In this document: piece by piece, positions 50,966 through 61,500 of the stretch | How the letters are laid out: each line of letters starts with the position of its first letter | Numbering within the stretch: the first letter of the stretch is position 1 | Assembly: GCA_041391505.1 (NCBI GenBank) | Contig: JAWKNW010000009.1 | Coordinates: 147,378 to 211,377 of the forward strand | DNA length: 64,000 nt | Source of the DNA: Rhodothermales bacterium | GTDB lineage: Bacteria > Bacteroidota > Rhodothermia > Rhodothermales > JAHQVL01 | Reading direction: 5' to 3' | The notes under the pieces: model-generated | Told to the model about the DNA's origin: nothing | Database searches by the model: none | What the model saw: the letters and a program-made list of their open reading frames with translations, nothing else | Position numbers and translations under genes: made by a program

Positions 50966-51141
50966 CGGCGTGCACGGAAATCCTGCCGGATGCGGAGAAC
51001 GGTTCGAGGATCGACGTGCAATGATAAAGACAAAAAAGCCCTGGACAGGATACAGGCCGCCTGGAACGGCAAACGCAGGCTTCAACGGAATCCCTGCGAT
51101 GGCATGAAGCTACCCACTCGCGGATACGGACGATAGAACGG

Positions 51142-51996
51142 ATGCTGAAACTCGGACCCTTTGCCCTGCACACGATAGAAACCGGCCGCTTTGCGCTGGA
51201 TGGCGGCGCCATGTTCGGCATCGTCCCGAAACCGCTGTGGGAACGCAAGATCCCGGCCGATGCGAAAAACCGCATCCCCATGCACATGCGCTGTCTGCTG
51301 ATCGAGGCCGGCGACCGGCTCGTGCTGGTGGACAATGGGCTGGGCGATAAATACGACGCGAAGTTCAGGGACATCTACGCCGTCGATCAGGAGACGTACG
51401 AACTCCACGACGCGCTCCGGCACGCCGGCTTCACGGCCCGCGACGTCACGGATGTCATCCTCACGCACCTGCATTTCGATCACTGCGGCGGCTCGACGCG
51501 GCACAGCGGCGACCGGCTTGAGATCGTGTTCGACCGCGCCACGCATCACGTGCAGCGCCGGCACTGGGAGTGGACGAAGACGCCCAACGTGCGGGAGCGC
51601 AATTCCTTCCTCGCCGAAAACCTCGAGCCCCTCGGCGCATCCGGCCAGCTGGCGTTTCTCGACGGGCGGACGGAGATCCTGCCCGGCATCGAGGTGCTAC
51701 CCGTGGAGGGGCACACGGTGGGGATGCAGCTGGTGAAAGTCAGCACCGGCGCGGAGACGCTGGTGCATATGGCCGACCTGCTGCCGACGTCGGCGCACCT
51801 GGCGCCGGCATGGAATATGGCGTACGATCTGTTTCCGATGGAAACTATTCGGGAGAAAGCGGCATTTCTTGACGAAGCCGAGGCCGGCGGGTGGCGTCTC
51901 TTTTACGAGCACGACCCCGTCGTCGAGATCAGCAGCCTCAAACGAACCGATGCCGGCGTAGTGGTGGAGGCCCCACGCCGGCTCGACGCTTTCTGA
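51142..51996 (+). CDS. MBL-fold metallo-hydrolase
   Basis: 284 residues. The metal-binding HLHFDHCGG motif is at about 113-121. The downstream His in VEGHTVGMQLV and the Asp in HMADLLPTSAHL supply further ligands, and the C-terminal FYEHDP completes a dinuclear-zinc pattern. The N-terminal GRFALDGGAMFG is typical of the N-acyl homoserine lactonase/quorum-quenching-like and aryldialkylphosphatase-like branch of the superfamily. No signal peptide, so cytoplasmic. Substrate uncertain. It is encoded alone between the LON-N protein and the HisKA-like protein, the latter starting 93 bases downstream. Confidence 0.92.
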   Translation: MLKLGPFALHTIETGRFALDGGAMFGIVPKPLWERKIPADAKNRIPMHMRCLLIEAGDRLVLVDNGLGDKYDAKFRDIYAVDQETYELHDALRHAGFTARDVTDVILTHLHFDHCGGSTRHSGDRLEIVFDRATHHVQRRHWEWTKTPNVRERNSFLAENLEPLGASGQLAFLDGRTEILPGIEVLPVEGHTVGMQLVKVSTGAETLVHMADLLPTSAHLAPAWNMAYDLFPMETIREKAAFLDEAEAGGWRLFYEHDPVVEISSLKRTDAGVVVEAPRRLDAF

Positions 51997-52089
51997 GCCG
52001 TTCATGCGGGCCGTCGTTTGTCTGGACGACCCTCCATTCTTCTGTACCTCTCCAACGCCTTCGCGTGCCGCGAAAGGGAGCGTTTTCTT

Positions 52090-52824
52090 ATGGCAGAACT
52101 TCCTGCCCCAGTCGTTACGATGGACGAACCGGGTATTTTTGGCGCCGATACGCTGGTGATCCTCGCGCCGGCGCGTGATGCGGCCCGGTATGTGGCCGTC
52201 TGCGAACACGCGCATCTGGCCAAGACCACCGTGACCGTGCGGGATCTCGATGCGCTGTCCGCGCTCTTCAGCCAGCGCGCGGTGGATGCCGTCCTGGTCG
52301 ACGCGCGTATGCCGGGAGCAGACCTCGATAACCTGGACGCGCTGGGGGAGGCGTTCTGGATGGACACGGATGTGGTGGCCCTCTCGGATGAGCCCTCCGG
52401 GCCGCAGCTCGAGGGCGGCATCGAACGCCTGACGGTCGTGCCGGCCGTCGCCGGTGCCGCCGTCGCCGACGACACGGTCCGCATCCATCTCGAAAGCGTG
52501 CTGTACCGCCGCATCCTCCGCAGGCTGGGGTTGATGGTACGACGGGAGTACGAGCAAGCGCAGCTGCTGACGCAGACCCGGAAAGGCTTGTCGTCGTTTT
52601 ATCACGACATCAACAATCCGCTCTCGATCCTGTCCGGCAACGCGCAACTGCTCATCGAGATCGGTCGGCAGATGCAGCTGGATGAAGACCTGATGGCGCC
52701 GCTCCGCGATGTGGAAGAATCGAGCCGCCGGCTGCACACGGATTTGCAGCGCATCGTCCGCATGAAAGAGACGATCGCCAACTCCGGGCTTGAGTTGTCC
52801 GCGAAGTCGGCCGATACTCCCTGA
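52090..52824 (+). CDS. HisKA-like signalling protein without kinase domain
   Basis: 244 residues from the ATG at 52090, preceded by AAAGGGAG nine bases upstream; the longer frame begins with TTG at 52018. The N-terminal half (about 1-145) resembles a receiver fold (TLVILAPARDAARYVAVCEH, then VDAVLVDARMPG with a candidate phospho-acceptor Asp), but the conserved Lys/Thr set is not clear. The C-terminal half holds a HisKA-type helix with SSFYHDINNPLSILSGNAQLL, in which the His would be the phosphorylation site, and then ends after a second helix. There is no HATPase domain. It could be an isolated phosphotransfer or dimerisation module working with another kinase. No adjacent partner. Confidence 0.7.
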   Translation: MAELPAPVVTMDEPGIFGADTLVILAPARDAARYVAVCEHAHLAKTTVTVRDLDALSALFSQRAVDAVLVDARMPGADLDNLDALGEAFWMDTDVVALSDEPSGPQLEGGIERLTVVPAVAGAAVADDTVRIHLESVLYRRILRRLGLMVRREYEQAQLLTQTRKGLSSFYHDINNPLSILSGNAQLLIEIGRQMQLDEDLMAPLRDVEESSRRLHTDLQRIVRMKETIANSGLELSAKSADTP

Positions 52825-53108
52825 TACGCCCCGGGTCCCGGGTTCTTCGGCTTTGGAACCTGACTCCCGACATGGTGTTCTTAGCCTCATAATTGACAGT
52901 GCGGTACGCTTTCCCGCTGGTGCGGCCGCTCGAAATACCACGCCTTCCTACGCTACCCGCCTATCGAAATCATTCTGTTACGAAATTAGTTTAACTTGCG
53001 CGGACGAAACCGCGCCGTTGTGTCCGCTACGTAACAGCTACTCCTTTCTGCACGGCACGTACCGCCTACAGGCTCGCCGCGCCGAGGAGCGTAACGCAAG
53101 GAATTTCG
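52825..53108. other. Promoter region of the porU cluster
   Basis: 284 bases with no gene. It contains the AT-richer stretch at about 52960-52998 (including TTAGTTTAAC) which could carry the porU promoter; a TAnnTTTG-like -7 element is only partly matched. No hairpin or repeat of note. Confidence 0.35.
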
Positions 53109-56100
53109 ATGGTTTTGGCTCAGGGCCGCTTCATAGCGTTCGTTATCCTTTTCGCTTCGATGGCGTTTTTGTCCGCGCGCGGGCAAGATGCGTCCTTTCG
53201 GGTTGTCGAGGAGCGCGCCAACGGGCTGACGATCGAAGTCAACGCCGCGTGGAACCGCTCGCTCAAGGTCACCCTCGACAGCCTCGGCGCCACATCGCTC
53301 ACGTCTGCCGTGGCCTCCGCGATCGCCGGCGGGCTCTTCAGCGACTCCGACCTCCTCACGCTCCCGTCGATGGCGCTGCCGGACGTGCAGGTTGTCTCCT
53401 CTGATTTTGACGAGATCGCGTTGCCGGCCGGCGACGCCTCGCCCGCCTTGCGCACCTCACTGGCCGAACCGACGGCCGCTGCCGAAGCCCTCGGCGTCTA
53501 CCGGAAACGCCCGACCGCCTCGCTGCGCGTGCAGCTCGTCCAGTACGACGAAGACGCCCAGGTGCTACGCCGCTACCGCCGCGTCCGCATCGATGTCCGC
53601 TACCGCGATGCGGCAGCCAATGCCCGGCAGGTGAGCGCGGTGCGCAATGCGCAGGTCGCCGTCGAGCAAAGCGTACTGGCCGATGGCACGGTCTACCGCA
53701 TCCCTATCACCGAGGAAGGCATCTACAAGATCGACCGGGCCTTTCTGGCCGGCCTCGGGCTCAACCCGGCGACCATCGAGCCCAATCAGATCAAGATCTA
53801 CGGCAACGGCGGCGCGCCGGTGCCGGCTCTGAACGCGGCGCCCCGCGCGGCCGACCTCGTCGAGAACCCGGTGTTCGTCCGGGGCGGAGGCGACGGCTCG
53901 TTCGGGGACAACGATGTGCTGCTTTTTTACGGCGCGGCGCCGAGCGGATGGCGCATCAACGAGGAGACGGCGCGATGGGCGCATTACGTCCATCCGTTCT
54001 CCAATGAAAATGCGTATTTCCTCAAGGTGTCCAGCGGCGATGGGCAGCGCGTGGACGCCGGGGCTTTCCCGGCCTATCCCGACGCCGAACGGCTCGATCA
54101 GGTGGAAGGCCGGCTGTTCGTCGATTTCGACGACTTCAACTGGAGCAAGCAGAACGGCAGCGGACTCACCTGGCTGAGCAGCCCGATCAGTCCGACCGGC
54201 CGGCTGGATATCCTCTCCAGCGTGCAGGCCCCCGGGTTTGCGGGCGGACTCGTGCAGTACACGGCGCAGGTCGCCATCAAATCGAATCCCTCTGCGTTCG
54301 CCTATTTTAATGCCGGCAGCGTGCGACTCGCCCAGGCGCTGACTGGCGCCGTCCGTCCCGGCGAGGAGACGCCGTCCGCGCTGCTGACGACGGTCGATTT
54401 CGAGCAGACGCTCGATGCCGGCGCGCCGCTTTCGCTGTCGATGACCCTGCAGCCGCAGTCGAACTCGCCCGAGGCGGCACTCGACTGGCTGCGCGTGTTT
54501 TATCCGCAGCGGCTCACCGCTGAAAACGGGCGCGTGCGTTTCGTGACGCCGGCCAACCAGTCGGGCCGGTTCGAGTTCGTGCTGTCCGGATTTTCGTCTG
54601 AACCCCAGGTGTGGGATGTCACCGATCCGGCCGCGATCCAGCGCCTGGCCGTCCAGGCTGAAGGCTCGGGTTACCTCGCCCAGATCGAGGTGGCCGACGG
54701 CGCGCGTCCGCGCGAACTGATCGCCTTCGTGGAAACCGTGGCCGAGCCGCTCGATGCCGGCGCCGCCGTCACCGTGCCCACCCAGAACCTGCACGCCGAG
54801 GCGGCCTCGCCGCGCTTCCTGATCATCACGCCGGCCCTCTTCAAACCCTACGCCGACGAGCTGGCCGCCCGGCGCTCGGCGCAGGGCATCCCGACGCTGG
54901 TGACGCAGATCGAGCAGATCTACAACGAATTTTCGGGCGGCCTGGTAGATATGCGCGCGGCGCGGGATTACATCCGCTTCCTCTACGACCGTGCGCCGAC
55001 CGACGGGCAGCGGTTGCAATACGTCCTTTTCTACGGCGACGGGCATTACAACTACCGCGGACTCGGCGGCGAGCGTCTCGAAAACACCAACTGGATCCCG
55101 CCCTACGAGGCCGAGGATTCACTCGTGCCGGACAAGTCGTACACCAGCGACGACTATTTCGGGCTGCTCGATCCGGACGAAGGGCTCTGGCCGTACGACA
55201 CGTTCAGCTCGCCGGCGCCTCGCGGCGCAATCGTCGAACGCGTGGATATCGGCATCGGCCGTTTCCCGGTACAGACGGAGGCCGATGCGCAGAACGTACT
55301 CGAGAAGGTCAAGCGCTACGAGGATCCCGAAACATACGGCTCCTGGCGGTCGGTCTACACCTTCCTGGCGGACGACGGCCCGACGGGGCTCTCCGGTACG
55401 CAAAACGATGCCGACCTGCACCTGCAGAACGCGGACGTCGTGGCGGAGCTGGTGAAGGACCGCTACGCCAACGTCAATGTCCGCAAGATCTACGCGTCGT
55501 CGTTCCAGCGCGTGTTTCGGAACGGCTTCAAGATTCCCGAGGCGCGCAACGAGATCATCAACGCCCTGAAGGAAGGCACCCTCGTGGTCAACTACAGCGG
55601 CCACGGCGGCGAGGAAGGCCTCGCGCAGGAGTCGATCTTCACCCGCGAGGATGCCGAGGCGCTCGACAATGCCGACCGGCTGGCCATCTTCGTCACGGCC
55701 ACCTGTTCGTTTGGCTGGTGGGACCTCGCCGGCTTCCAGAGCGGCGCCGAGACGCTGCTGCTCAATCCGAACGGCGGCGCCGTCGCGCTGCTGACGACCG
55801 TGCGCCTCGTTTATACCAGCCCGGATTCGACGAGCCTCAATGTGGGCCTCAATCGCCGGCTTACGCAGGAGATGTTCCAGCTGGACGCCAATGGCCAGCC
55901 GCGCCGGCTCGGCGACATCCTGCGCATCACCAAGAATACGACGGTCGGCCTCCAGGGCAACAACCGGAAATTCAACCTGCTCGGCGACCCGACGATGCGC
56001 ATCGGCATCCCGGGGTACCAGGCGCGCGTCGAAACCGTCAACGGCCAGCCCGTCGACGGGCAGACGGTGCCGCTGCGCGCGCTGGACCGGGTCACCATCG

Positions 56101-57104
56101 ATGGGACCATCCTCGATGGAGCCGGCCAGCTCGACGCCTCGTTCGACGGACAGGTCGTCCTCAGCGTGTTCGATGCCGAGCGCCAGGTCGATATCGCGGA
56201 CCAGCGCTGGATGCCCCGACCCTATTACACCGTCCGGGAAGACCTGCTCTGGCGCGGTCAGGTGCAGGCCAAACAGGGGCGTTACCAGGCCGTATTCGTC
56301 GTGCCCAAGGACATCTCGTACAGCAACGCCGCCGGCCGCATCTCGGTCTACGCCGCCTCGGGTACCGAACAGGCGCTCGGTTTCACCGAGAACGTGATCG
56401 TGGGCGGCACGTCGGACAACCCGCCGAACGACAGCCGCGGCCCCGAACTTTCGCTCTTCCTCAACGACACCACCTTCGTGTCGGGCGGCCTCACGAACGC
56501 CAGCCCCCAGCTGATCGTCCGGCTCTTCGATGAGAGCGGCATCAATACGGTGGGCGCCGGCGTGGGGCATGAAATGCTCCTCGTGATCAACGGCGACGAG
56601 GCGAATGCCGTCGATATCGGCAACGCCTTCCAGAGCGACGAAAACTCGTACCAGCGCGGGACGGTCACCTGGAATCTGACCGAACAGGAGCAGGGCTTCA
56701 ACACGCTTTCGCTCCGCGCGTGGGACGTGCTCAATAACTCCAACACCGCGACGCTGGATTACATCGTCGCCGACGAGCAGGACCTCGTCCTGCGCAACGT
56801 ATTTACCTATCCGAATCCGACGGCCGGGCTCACCCGCTTCGTGTTCGAGCACAACCAGGCCGGCAACCCGCTGGCGAAGGTGCAGGTGCGCATCTACACG
56901 GTCACGGGCCGGCTGGTGCGCACGCTCGAGACCGAGGACCTGCTGGGGGGCGGCCCCTTTCAGCTGGAGTGGGATGGGCTCGACGAAGATGCGGATCCCC
57001 TGGCCGCCGGCGTCTACCTCTACAAACTCCGCGTAGAGATGGACCGCGAGGACGGCGAACGGCACGTTTCCGAACAGATCGAGAAACTGGCCATCATTCG
57101 ATAA
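53109..57104 (+). CDS. porU: Type IX secretion sortase PorU
   Basis: 1331 residues. A signal peptide (about 1-25) is followed by long N-terminal beta domains and a C25 (gingipain-family) peptidase domain. The catalytic pair is visible: H832 in NYSGHGGEEGLAQE and C866 in FVTATCSFGWWDLAG. A C-terminal domain of about 90 residues (FTYPNPTAGLTRFVFEHNQ, then GVYLYKLRVEM, ending LAIIR) is itself sorting-domain-like, as in PorU of Porphyromonas, which retains it. PorU cleaves the sorting domain of exported cargo and attaches it to surface lipopolysaccharide. The adjacent PorV-like gene supports the assignment. Cargo candidates in this window are at 1199, 6329, 42037 and 58541. Confidence 0.93.
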   Translation: MVLAQGRFIAFVILFASMAFLSARGQDASFRVVEERANGLTIEVNAAWNRSLKVTLDSLGATSLTSAVASAIAGGLFSDSDLLTLPSMALPDVQVVSSDFDEIALPAGDASPALRTSLAEPTAAAEALGVYRKRPTASLRVQLVQYDEDAQVLRRYRRVRIDVRYRDAAANARQVSAVRNAQVAVEQSVLADGTVYRIPITEEGIYKIDRAFLAGLGLNPATIEPNQIKIYGNGGAPVPALNAAPRAADLVENPVFVRGGGDGSFGDNDVLLFYGAAPSGWRINEETARWAHYVHPFSNENAYFLKVSSGDGQRVDAGAFPAYPDAERLDQVEGRLFVDFDDFNWSKQNGSGLTWLSSPISPTGRLDILSSVQAPGFAGGLVQYTAQVAIKSNPSAFAYFNAGSVRLAQALTGAVRPGEETPSALLTTVDFEQTLDAGAPLSLSMTLQPQSNSPEAALDWLRVFYPQRLTAENGRVRFVTPANQSGRFEFVLSGFSSEPQVWDVTDPAAIQRLAVQAEGSGYLAQIEVADGARPRELIAFVETVAEPLDAGAAVTVPTQNLHAEAASPRFLIITPALFKPYADELAARRSAQGIPTLVTQIEQIYNEFSGGLVDMRAARDYIRFLYDRAPTDGQRLQYVLFYGDGHYNYRGLGGERLENTNWIPPYEAEDSLVPDKSYTSDDYFGLLDPDEGLWPYDTFSSPAPRGAIVERVDIGIGRFPVQTEADAQNVLEKVKRYEDPETYGSWRSVYTFLADDGPTGLSGTQNDADLHLQNADVVAELVKDRYANVNVRKIYASSFQRVFRNGFKIPEARNEIINALKEGTLVVNYSGHGGEEGLAQESIFTREDAEALDNADRLAIFVTATCSFGWWDLAGFQSGAETLLLNPNGGAVALLTTVRLVYTSPDSTSLNVGLNRRLTQEMFQLDANGQPRRLGDILRITKNTTVGLQGNNRKFNLLGDPTMRIGIPGYQARVETVNGQPVDGQTVPLRALDRVTIDGTILDGAGQLDASFDGQVVLSVFDAERQVDIADQRWMPRPYYTVREDLLWRGQVQAKQGRYQAVFVVPKDISYSNAAGRISVYAASGTEQALGFTENVIVGGTSDNPPNDSRGPELSLFLNDTTFVSGGLTNASPQLIVRLFDESGINTVGAGVGHEMLLVINGDEANAVDIGNAFQSDENSYQRGTVTWNLTEQEQGFNTLSLRAWDVLNNSNTATLDYIVADEQDLVLRNVFTYPNPTAGLTRFVFEHNQAGNPLAKVQVRIYTVTGRLVRTLETEDLLGGGPFQLEWDGLDEDADPLAAGVYLYKLRVEMDREDGERHVSEQIEKLAIIR

Positions 57105-57236
57105 TCCGAAACCTGGTAGCGCTGGCCGATTGTGGGATCTATCCCGTCAATGGGTCGTTTGGCGCGATATTATCATAAACGTATGCATCACCCTTCAGGC
57201 AGGAAAGACGCACACTCTGGCAAACGCTCTTTCTCG

Positions 57237-58427
57237 ATGTTTAAAAAAACGACGACCATGAATCCTACCCATTCTTCCAGCGCGGCCTCTCCGACAGCCC
57301 CTCTTCGCCTGGTATGCGCGTTTCTTGTGACGATTATGATGGCCGGCCTCACCGTTCCTGCGATGGCGCAGGTGGGCGGCGCCGCGGTCGTGTTCCTCAA
57401 GATCGAGCCCGATAGCCGCGCCGCCGGCATGGGCAACGCCGGCGTGGCCCTGGCCGACAACGCCAGCGCCAACTTCTGGAATCCGGCCGGCCTGGCCTTC
57501 CAGCAAGGCACCGAACTCGGCCTCACGCACTCGAACTGGCTGCCGGAGTTTAATGCCGGCCTCTTCTACGAGTACCTGATGGCGAAAAAGAGCGTACCGG
57601 GCATCGGTACCTTCGGCGCCCACGTGACCTACCTCTTCCTCGGCGAACATGAAGGCCGCGACGGCCAGAACAACCCCACGGGCACGTTCCGCTCCTACGA
57701 CCTCGCCACCGGCATCTCGTACGGCCTCAAGGTGACGCCGACCCTCTCGCTCGGCACCAGCCTCCGCTTCATCTACTCCAACCTCGCGCCGGGCACGAGC
57801 GTCGAGGGGCAGGAGACGAAAGCCGGCGTCGCCGTCGCGTTCGACCTCGCCGCCCTCTACCGCACGCGCCCGATGAACCTCGGGGCGAGCAAGGGCGTCT
57901 TCTCCGCCGGCTTCAACCTCGCCAACATGGGCCCCGAAGTCCAGTACTCGGATAGCGAGCAGGCGGACCCGATCCCGACCAACATCCGTATGGGATGGGC
58001 GTTCACCGTCGATTTCGACGAGTTCAACCGCCTCACCATCGTCAACGACTTCAACAAGGACCTCATCAAGGTCGACTCCCTCAACAACGCCGATCCCTTC
58101 TACAAGGCGATCTTCAGCGCCTGGTCGCCGATCGAGGTGCGCACCAACGCCCTCCAGGACGATGCGGCCGAGCTGGAAACATTGAGCGTGTTCGAGCAGA
58201 TGACCGTCGGCGTCGGCCTCGAGTACTGGTACAACAACCTCTTCGCGCTCCGCTCGGGGTACTTCTACGAGAACCCGTACAACGGCAACCGGAAGTTCCT
58301 CACGCTCGGCGCCGGCATCCGGTACAACATCATCGGGGTGGACTTCTCGTACATCTACGCCCTCGAAGAAAATTCGCCGCTTGCGAATACCATGCGTTTC
58401 TCGCTGTTGCTGAACTTCGCGCGGTAA
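57237..58427 (+). CDS. porV: Type IX secretion outer-membrane protein PorV
   Basis: 396 residues from the ATG at 57237; ATG 57258 is also possible, and the frame extends back to 57132. A signal peptide ends AMAQ (about residue 49). The mature protein matches PorV/PorQ-type beta-barrels, with AVVFLKIEPDSRAAGMGNAG and ALADNASANFWNPAGLA at the N-terminus and a C-terminal TMRFSLLLNFAR strand ending in the aromatic-Arg pattern of outer-membrane proteins. PorV carries type IX cargo from the translocon to PorU. It begins 133 bases after porU and would be cotranscribed. Confidence 0.92.
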   Translation: MFKKTTTMNPTHSSSAASPTAPLRLVCAFLVTIMMAGLTVPAMAQVGGAAVVFLKIEPDSRAAGMGNAGVALADNASANFWNPAGLAFQQGTELGLTHSNWLPEFNAGLFYEYLMAKKSVPGIGTFGAHVTYLFLGEHEGRDGQNNPTGTFRSYDLATGISYGLKVTPTLSLGTSLRFIYSNLAPGTSVEGQETKAGVAVAFDLAALYRTRPMNLGASKGVFSAGFNLANMGPEVQYSDSEQADPIPTNIRMGWAFTVDFDEFNRLTIVNDFNKDLIKVDSLNNADPFYKAIFSAWSPIEVRTNALQDDAAELETLSVFEQMTVGVGLEYWYNNLFALRSGYFYENPYNGNRKFLTLGAGIRYNIIGVDFSYIYALEENSPLANTMRFSLLLNFAR

Positions 58428-58540
58428 ACGATCACGGGTCATCCCGGGCCTGATCCGGGATTTGGTGGGATGGCTTTCCTGCCGAATCCTGGCTCGGGTC
58501 CGGGTGGCTTTTTTACGATGGCGCGGGCTGTACGGTGTTG

Positions 58541-61500
58541 ATGAGCCTATCTCGGCATAAAAAGGCATACCCTGGCGGGGTCTTCGCAGGCCCCCTTCTT
58601 TTTTTATGCCTGTCGATTTTTATCCTCCCGGCTTCGGCGCAGTCGCCGCGGCGGCCGGCGGCGCCGGCGTATGACCTCGTCGTGCTCCGCGTGGAATTCC
58701 AGCCGGACACCACACGGTTCACGACGGGCAACGGCACCTTCGATGCGCCCCTGTTCGATACGCTGGCCACCCGCATCGATCCACTGCCGCACGACGCGGC
58801 GTATTTCGACGCCCACCTCCAGTTTCTCCAGAACTACGTCGCCCGCGTGTCGGACGGGCAGACCGTCATCCGCACCCACCTGCTGCCGGACGTGGTGCGC
58901 GTTTCCGGGAAGATGGCGGACTACAGCCCGACCGGCCTCGACGCCGAAAGCGATGCCGAGCGCGCCAAACTCGCCCGCCTCGTCGAAGAGGCCTGGGGCA
59001 TCGCCGACGCCTCGTCCGCCTTCGATGCCTCGGGGCTCGACCCGGCGACTACGGCGTTCCTGCTCTTTCACGCCGGCGTCGGGCGAGACATCGAACTGAT
59101 CGGCACCACGCTCGACAAAACCCCGCAGGACCTGCCGTCCATCTTTTTTGGCGAGGAAACGTTGCAGCGCCTCGCCGGCCCCATCGCGTTCAAGGGCCTG
59201 CCCGTCACCAGCACGATGGTCATGCCGCGGACCGAGTCGCGCAAGGGCTTCGACTTTATCGGCGACCGGGAATTCGTGATCGAGTTTTCGATCAACGGTC
59301 TGCTCGCCGCGAGCTTCTTTAACTACCTCGGGGTCCCCGATCTCTTTAATACCGAAGACGGACAGAGCGCCATCGGGCCCTTCGGGCTCATGGATCCGCT
59401 GGGTCTGTTTGCCTACAACGGCCTGCTCGCTCCGGAGCCCTCGGCGTGGACAAAGTATTTTCTCGGATGGATCGATCCGCCGGTCGTGACGGGCGATCAG
59501 GACGTGATTTCGGACCTGTCGCCGGCTTCCGATCCGGCCGGCTCAGATGCCGTCCGCATCCCGATCTCGAGCGCCGAATATTTCCTGGTGGAGCACCGAA
59601 ACCGCGACGTGGAGGGGGACGGGCTCGTGCTGCGGGTCTATCGCGACGGGGCGATCGTGGAGGATCGCTTCGCCAACGGCGATGAAGCCTTCAACAGCGT
59701 GGATGTGGACGCCTTTGCCGGCGGCGTGATCGTCGACGCCGACAACTTCGACTGGGCGCTTCCGGGCGGACTCGACGAGGACGGCAACGAACTCAACGGC
59801 GGTATCCTGATCTGGCACGTCGACGAGCGGGTGATCGCCGCCGGCCTGGCGGACAACCGGGTCAACGTCGATCCCGAGCGCCGGGGCGTCGACCTGGAGG
59901 AGGCGGACGGGGCGCAGGACATCGGTTTTCCCTCGGGCAACCCGTTCGCGCCGCAGTCGCACCTGGGTTCGCCGTTCGACTTCTATTATGCGGGCAACCC
60001 GGTCGTTGTGATCACGGCGACGGGCGAGGAAGTACGGCTCTACGAGAACCGGTTCGGGCCGTCGACCTACCCGAGCAGCGTCTCCAACGATGGGGCGAAC
60101 AGCTTCGTCGTGCTGGAGGAATTTTCGGAGCGCGGGCCGGTGATGCGCTTCACCTATCGCCGGGCGGCGGCCGACGGCTTTGCGCCGATAGGAGGATGGC
60201 CGGAGCTGACGAACGTGTCCGCCGGCGAAGGGAGTTATGTCCTGGAAGCTGGCGATGGCGCGTTGGTCATTGCCAACGATCTGGACCTGGCGGTCGTCAG
60301 CGATGGCGCCGTTTTGCGCCCCGGCGCGCGACGGGCCTCGGACCCGGTGATCGGGGGTGATGGCGCGGTCTATTTCCTTCATGAGACGGCGGATCGCCAG
60401 CTTGGCTACGGACGCTATGCGGACGGGCAGTTTTCCTTCGTGGCCTTCAACCTCGGCGCCGGCTACCGGGCTGTGCCGGGGCGGGCGAGTCTGGTGTACG
60501 ATGCGGTGAACGGGCTTTACGCCGCGCTGGTCGAAGGCGGCAACGACGGAAGTCTCAGCGTCCTTACGTTCGATCCGACGGCGCCGTTCGCCGGCCCGAC
60601 CCTGCCGATCACCGTCGAGCCGATCGTCGCGCCCCGATCCATCGCCGCGCCGGCCTCCGGCGGGGTCGCCGTATGGACGCCGGAAGGCGTGACCCTGCTG
60701 GGCCGCTCCGAGCGCTGGGCGTTGCCTCTGGCGGATGGGCCAGCGAGTCAGCTTGTTATGGGCGACGAGGAAGCCGGCCTGGTGGGCATCGTGCCGCAAA
60801 AGAGCGGCGGGGTGCTGCACTGGCTGCTGCCCGACGGCGCGGTGAGCAGCGTTCCGCTGCAGACCTGGGGAGATGCCGAATCCCGATTGCGCTCGTTCCC
60901 GATCCTCGCCGACGTCGACGCCGACGGCCGGCTGGACGCGCTGGTCGTCTACGGCAGGCAGCTGATGGCGATCACGCAGGGGGGAGGGATGGCCGACGGC
61001 TTCCCGATCGCGCTGCCGGCGGACGTCCAGGCGCAGCCGCTCCTGGCGCGATTTGCGGCGGATGGGCCCCAGGCCGTTGTCGTCGCCGCGGTGGACGGGA
61101 TGGTCTATGCATACGACCTCGGCGCGCCCGGCGAGCAGGTGGCGGGATTCCCGCTGGCGGTGGGGCGCGAGGCCTGGGCTACGCCGTTATTGCAGGATGA
61201 ACGTCTGGTCGCGGTGGATGTCGACGGCCACCTCGCGGGGTGGACGATCGACGGCCTGAACGACATCTGGTGGGGGAAGCTCTATCAGGGGCCGGGCAAC
61301 GGCAGCGCCGTCACGCTCACCACGCCGGCACCGGGCCCGGAAGCCGGAAACGACGGCCTCCTCGTCGCGGCCGACACGTACAACTGGCCCAACCCGATCC
61401 GCGACGGCCGCACCTTCGTCCGGCTCCGTCCGACCCGGGATGTGCGCGTCCGCATCACCATCGTGGACGCCGCCGGCAGCCTCATCGACCGCATCGACGT

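Noticed and set aside
58438..58466. Hairpin after porV as an intrinsic terminator
   Set aside because: ATCCCGG/CCGGGAT arms are present but without a T-run, and the text resembles a common dispersed repeat; read-through into the next gene seems likely, so it is not listed as a terminator.
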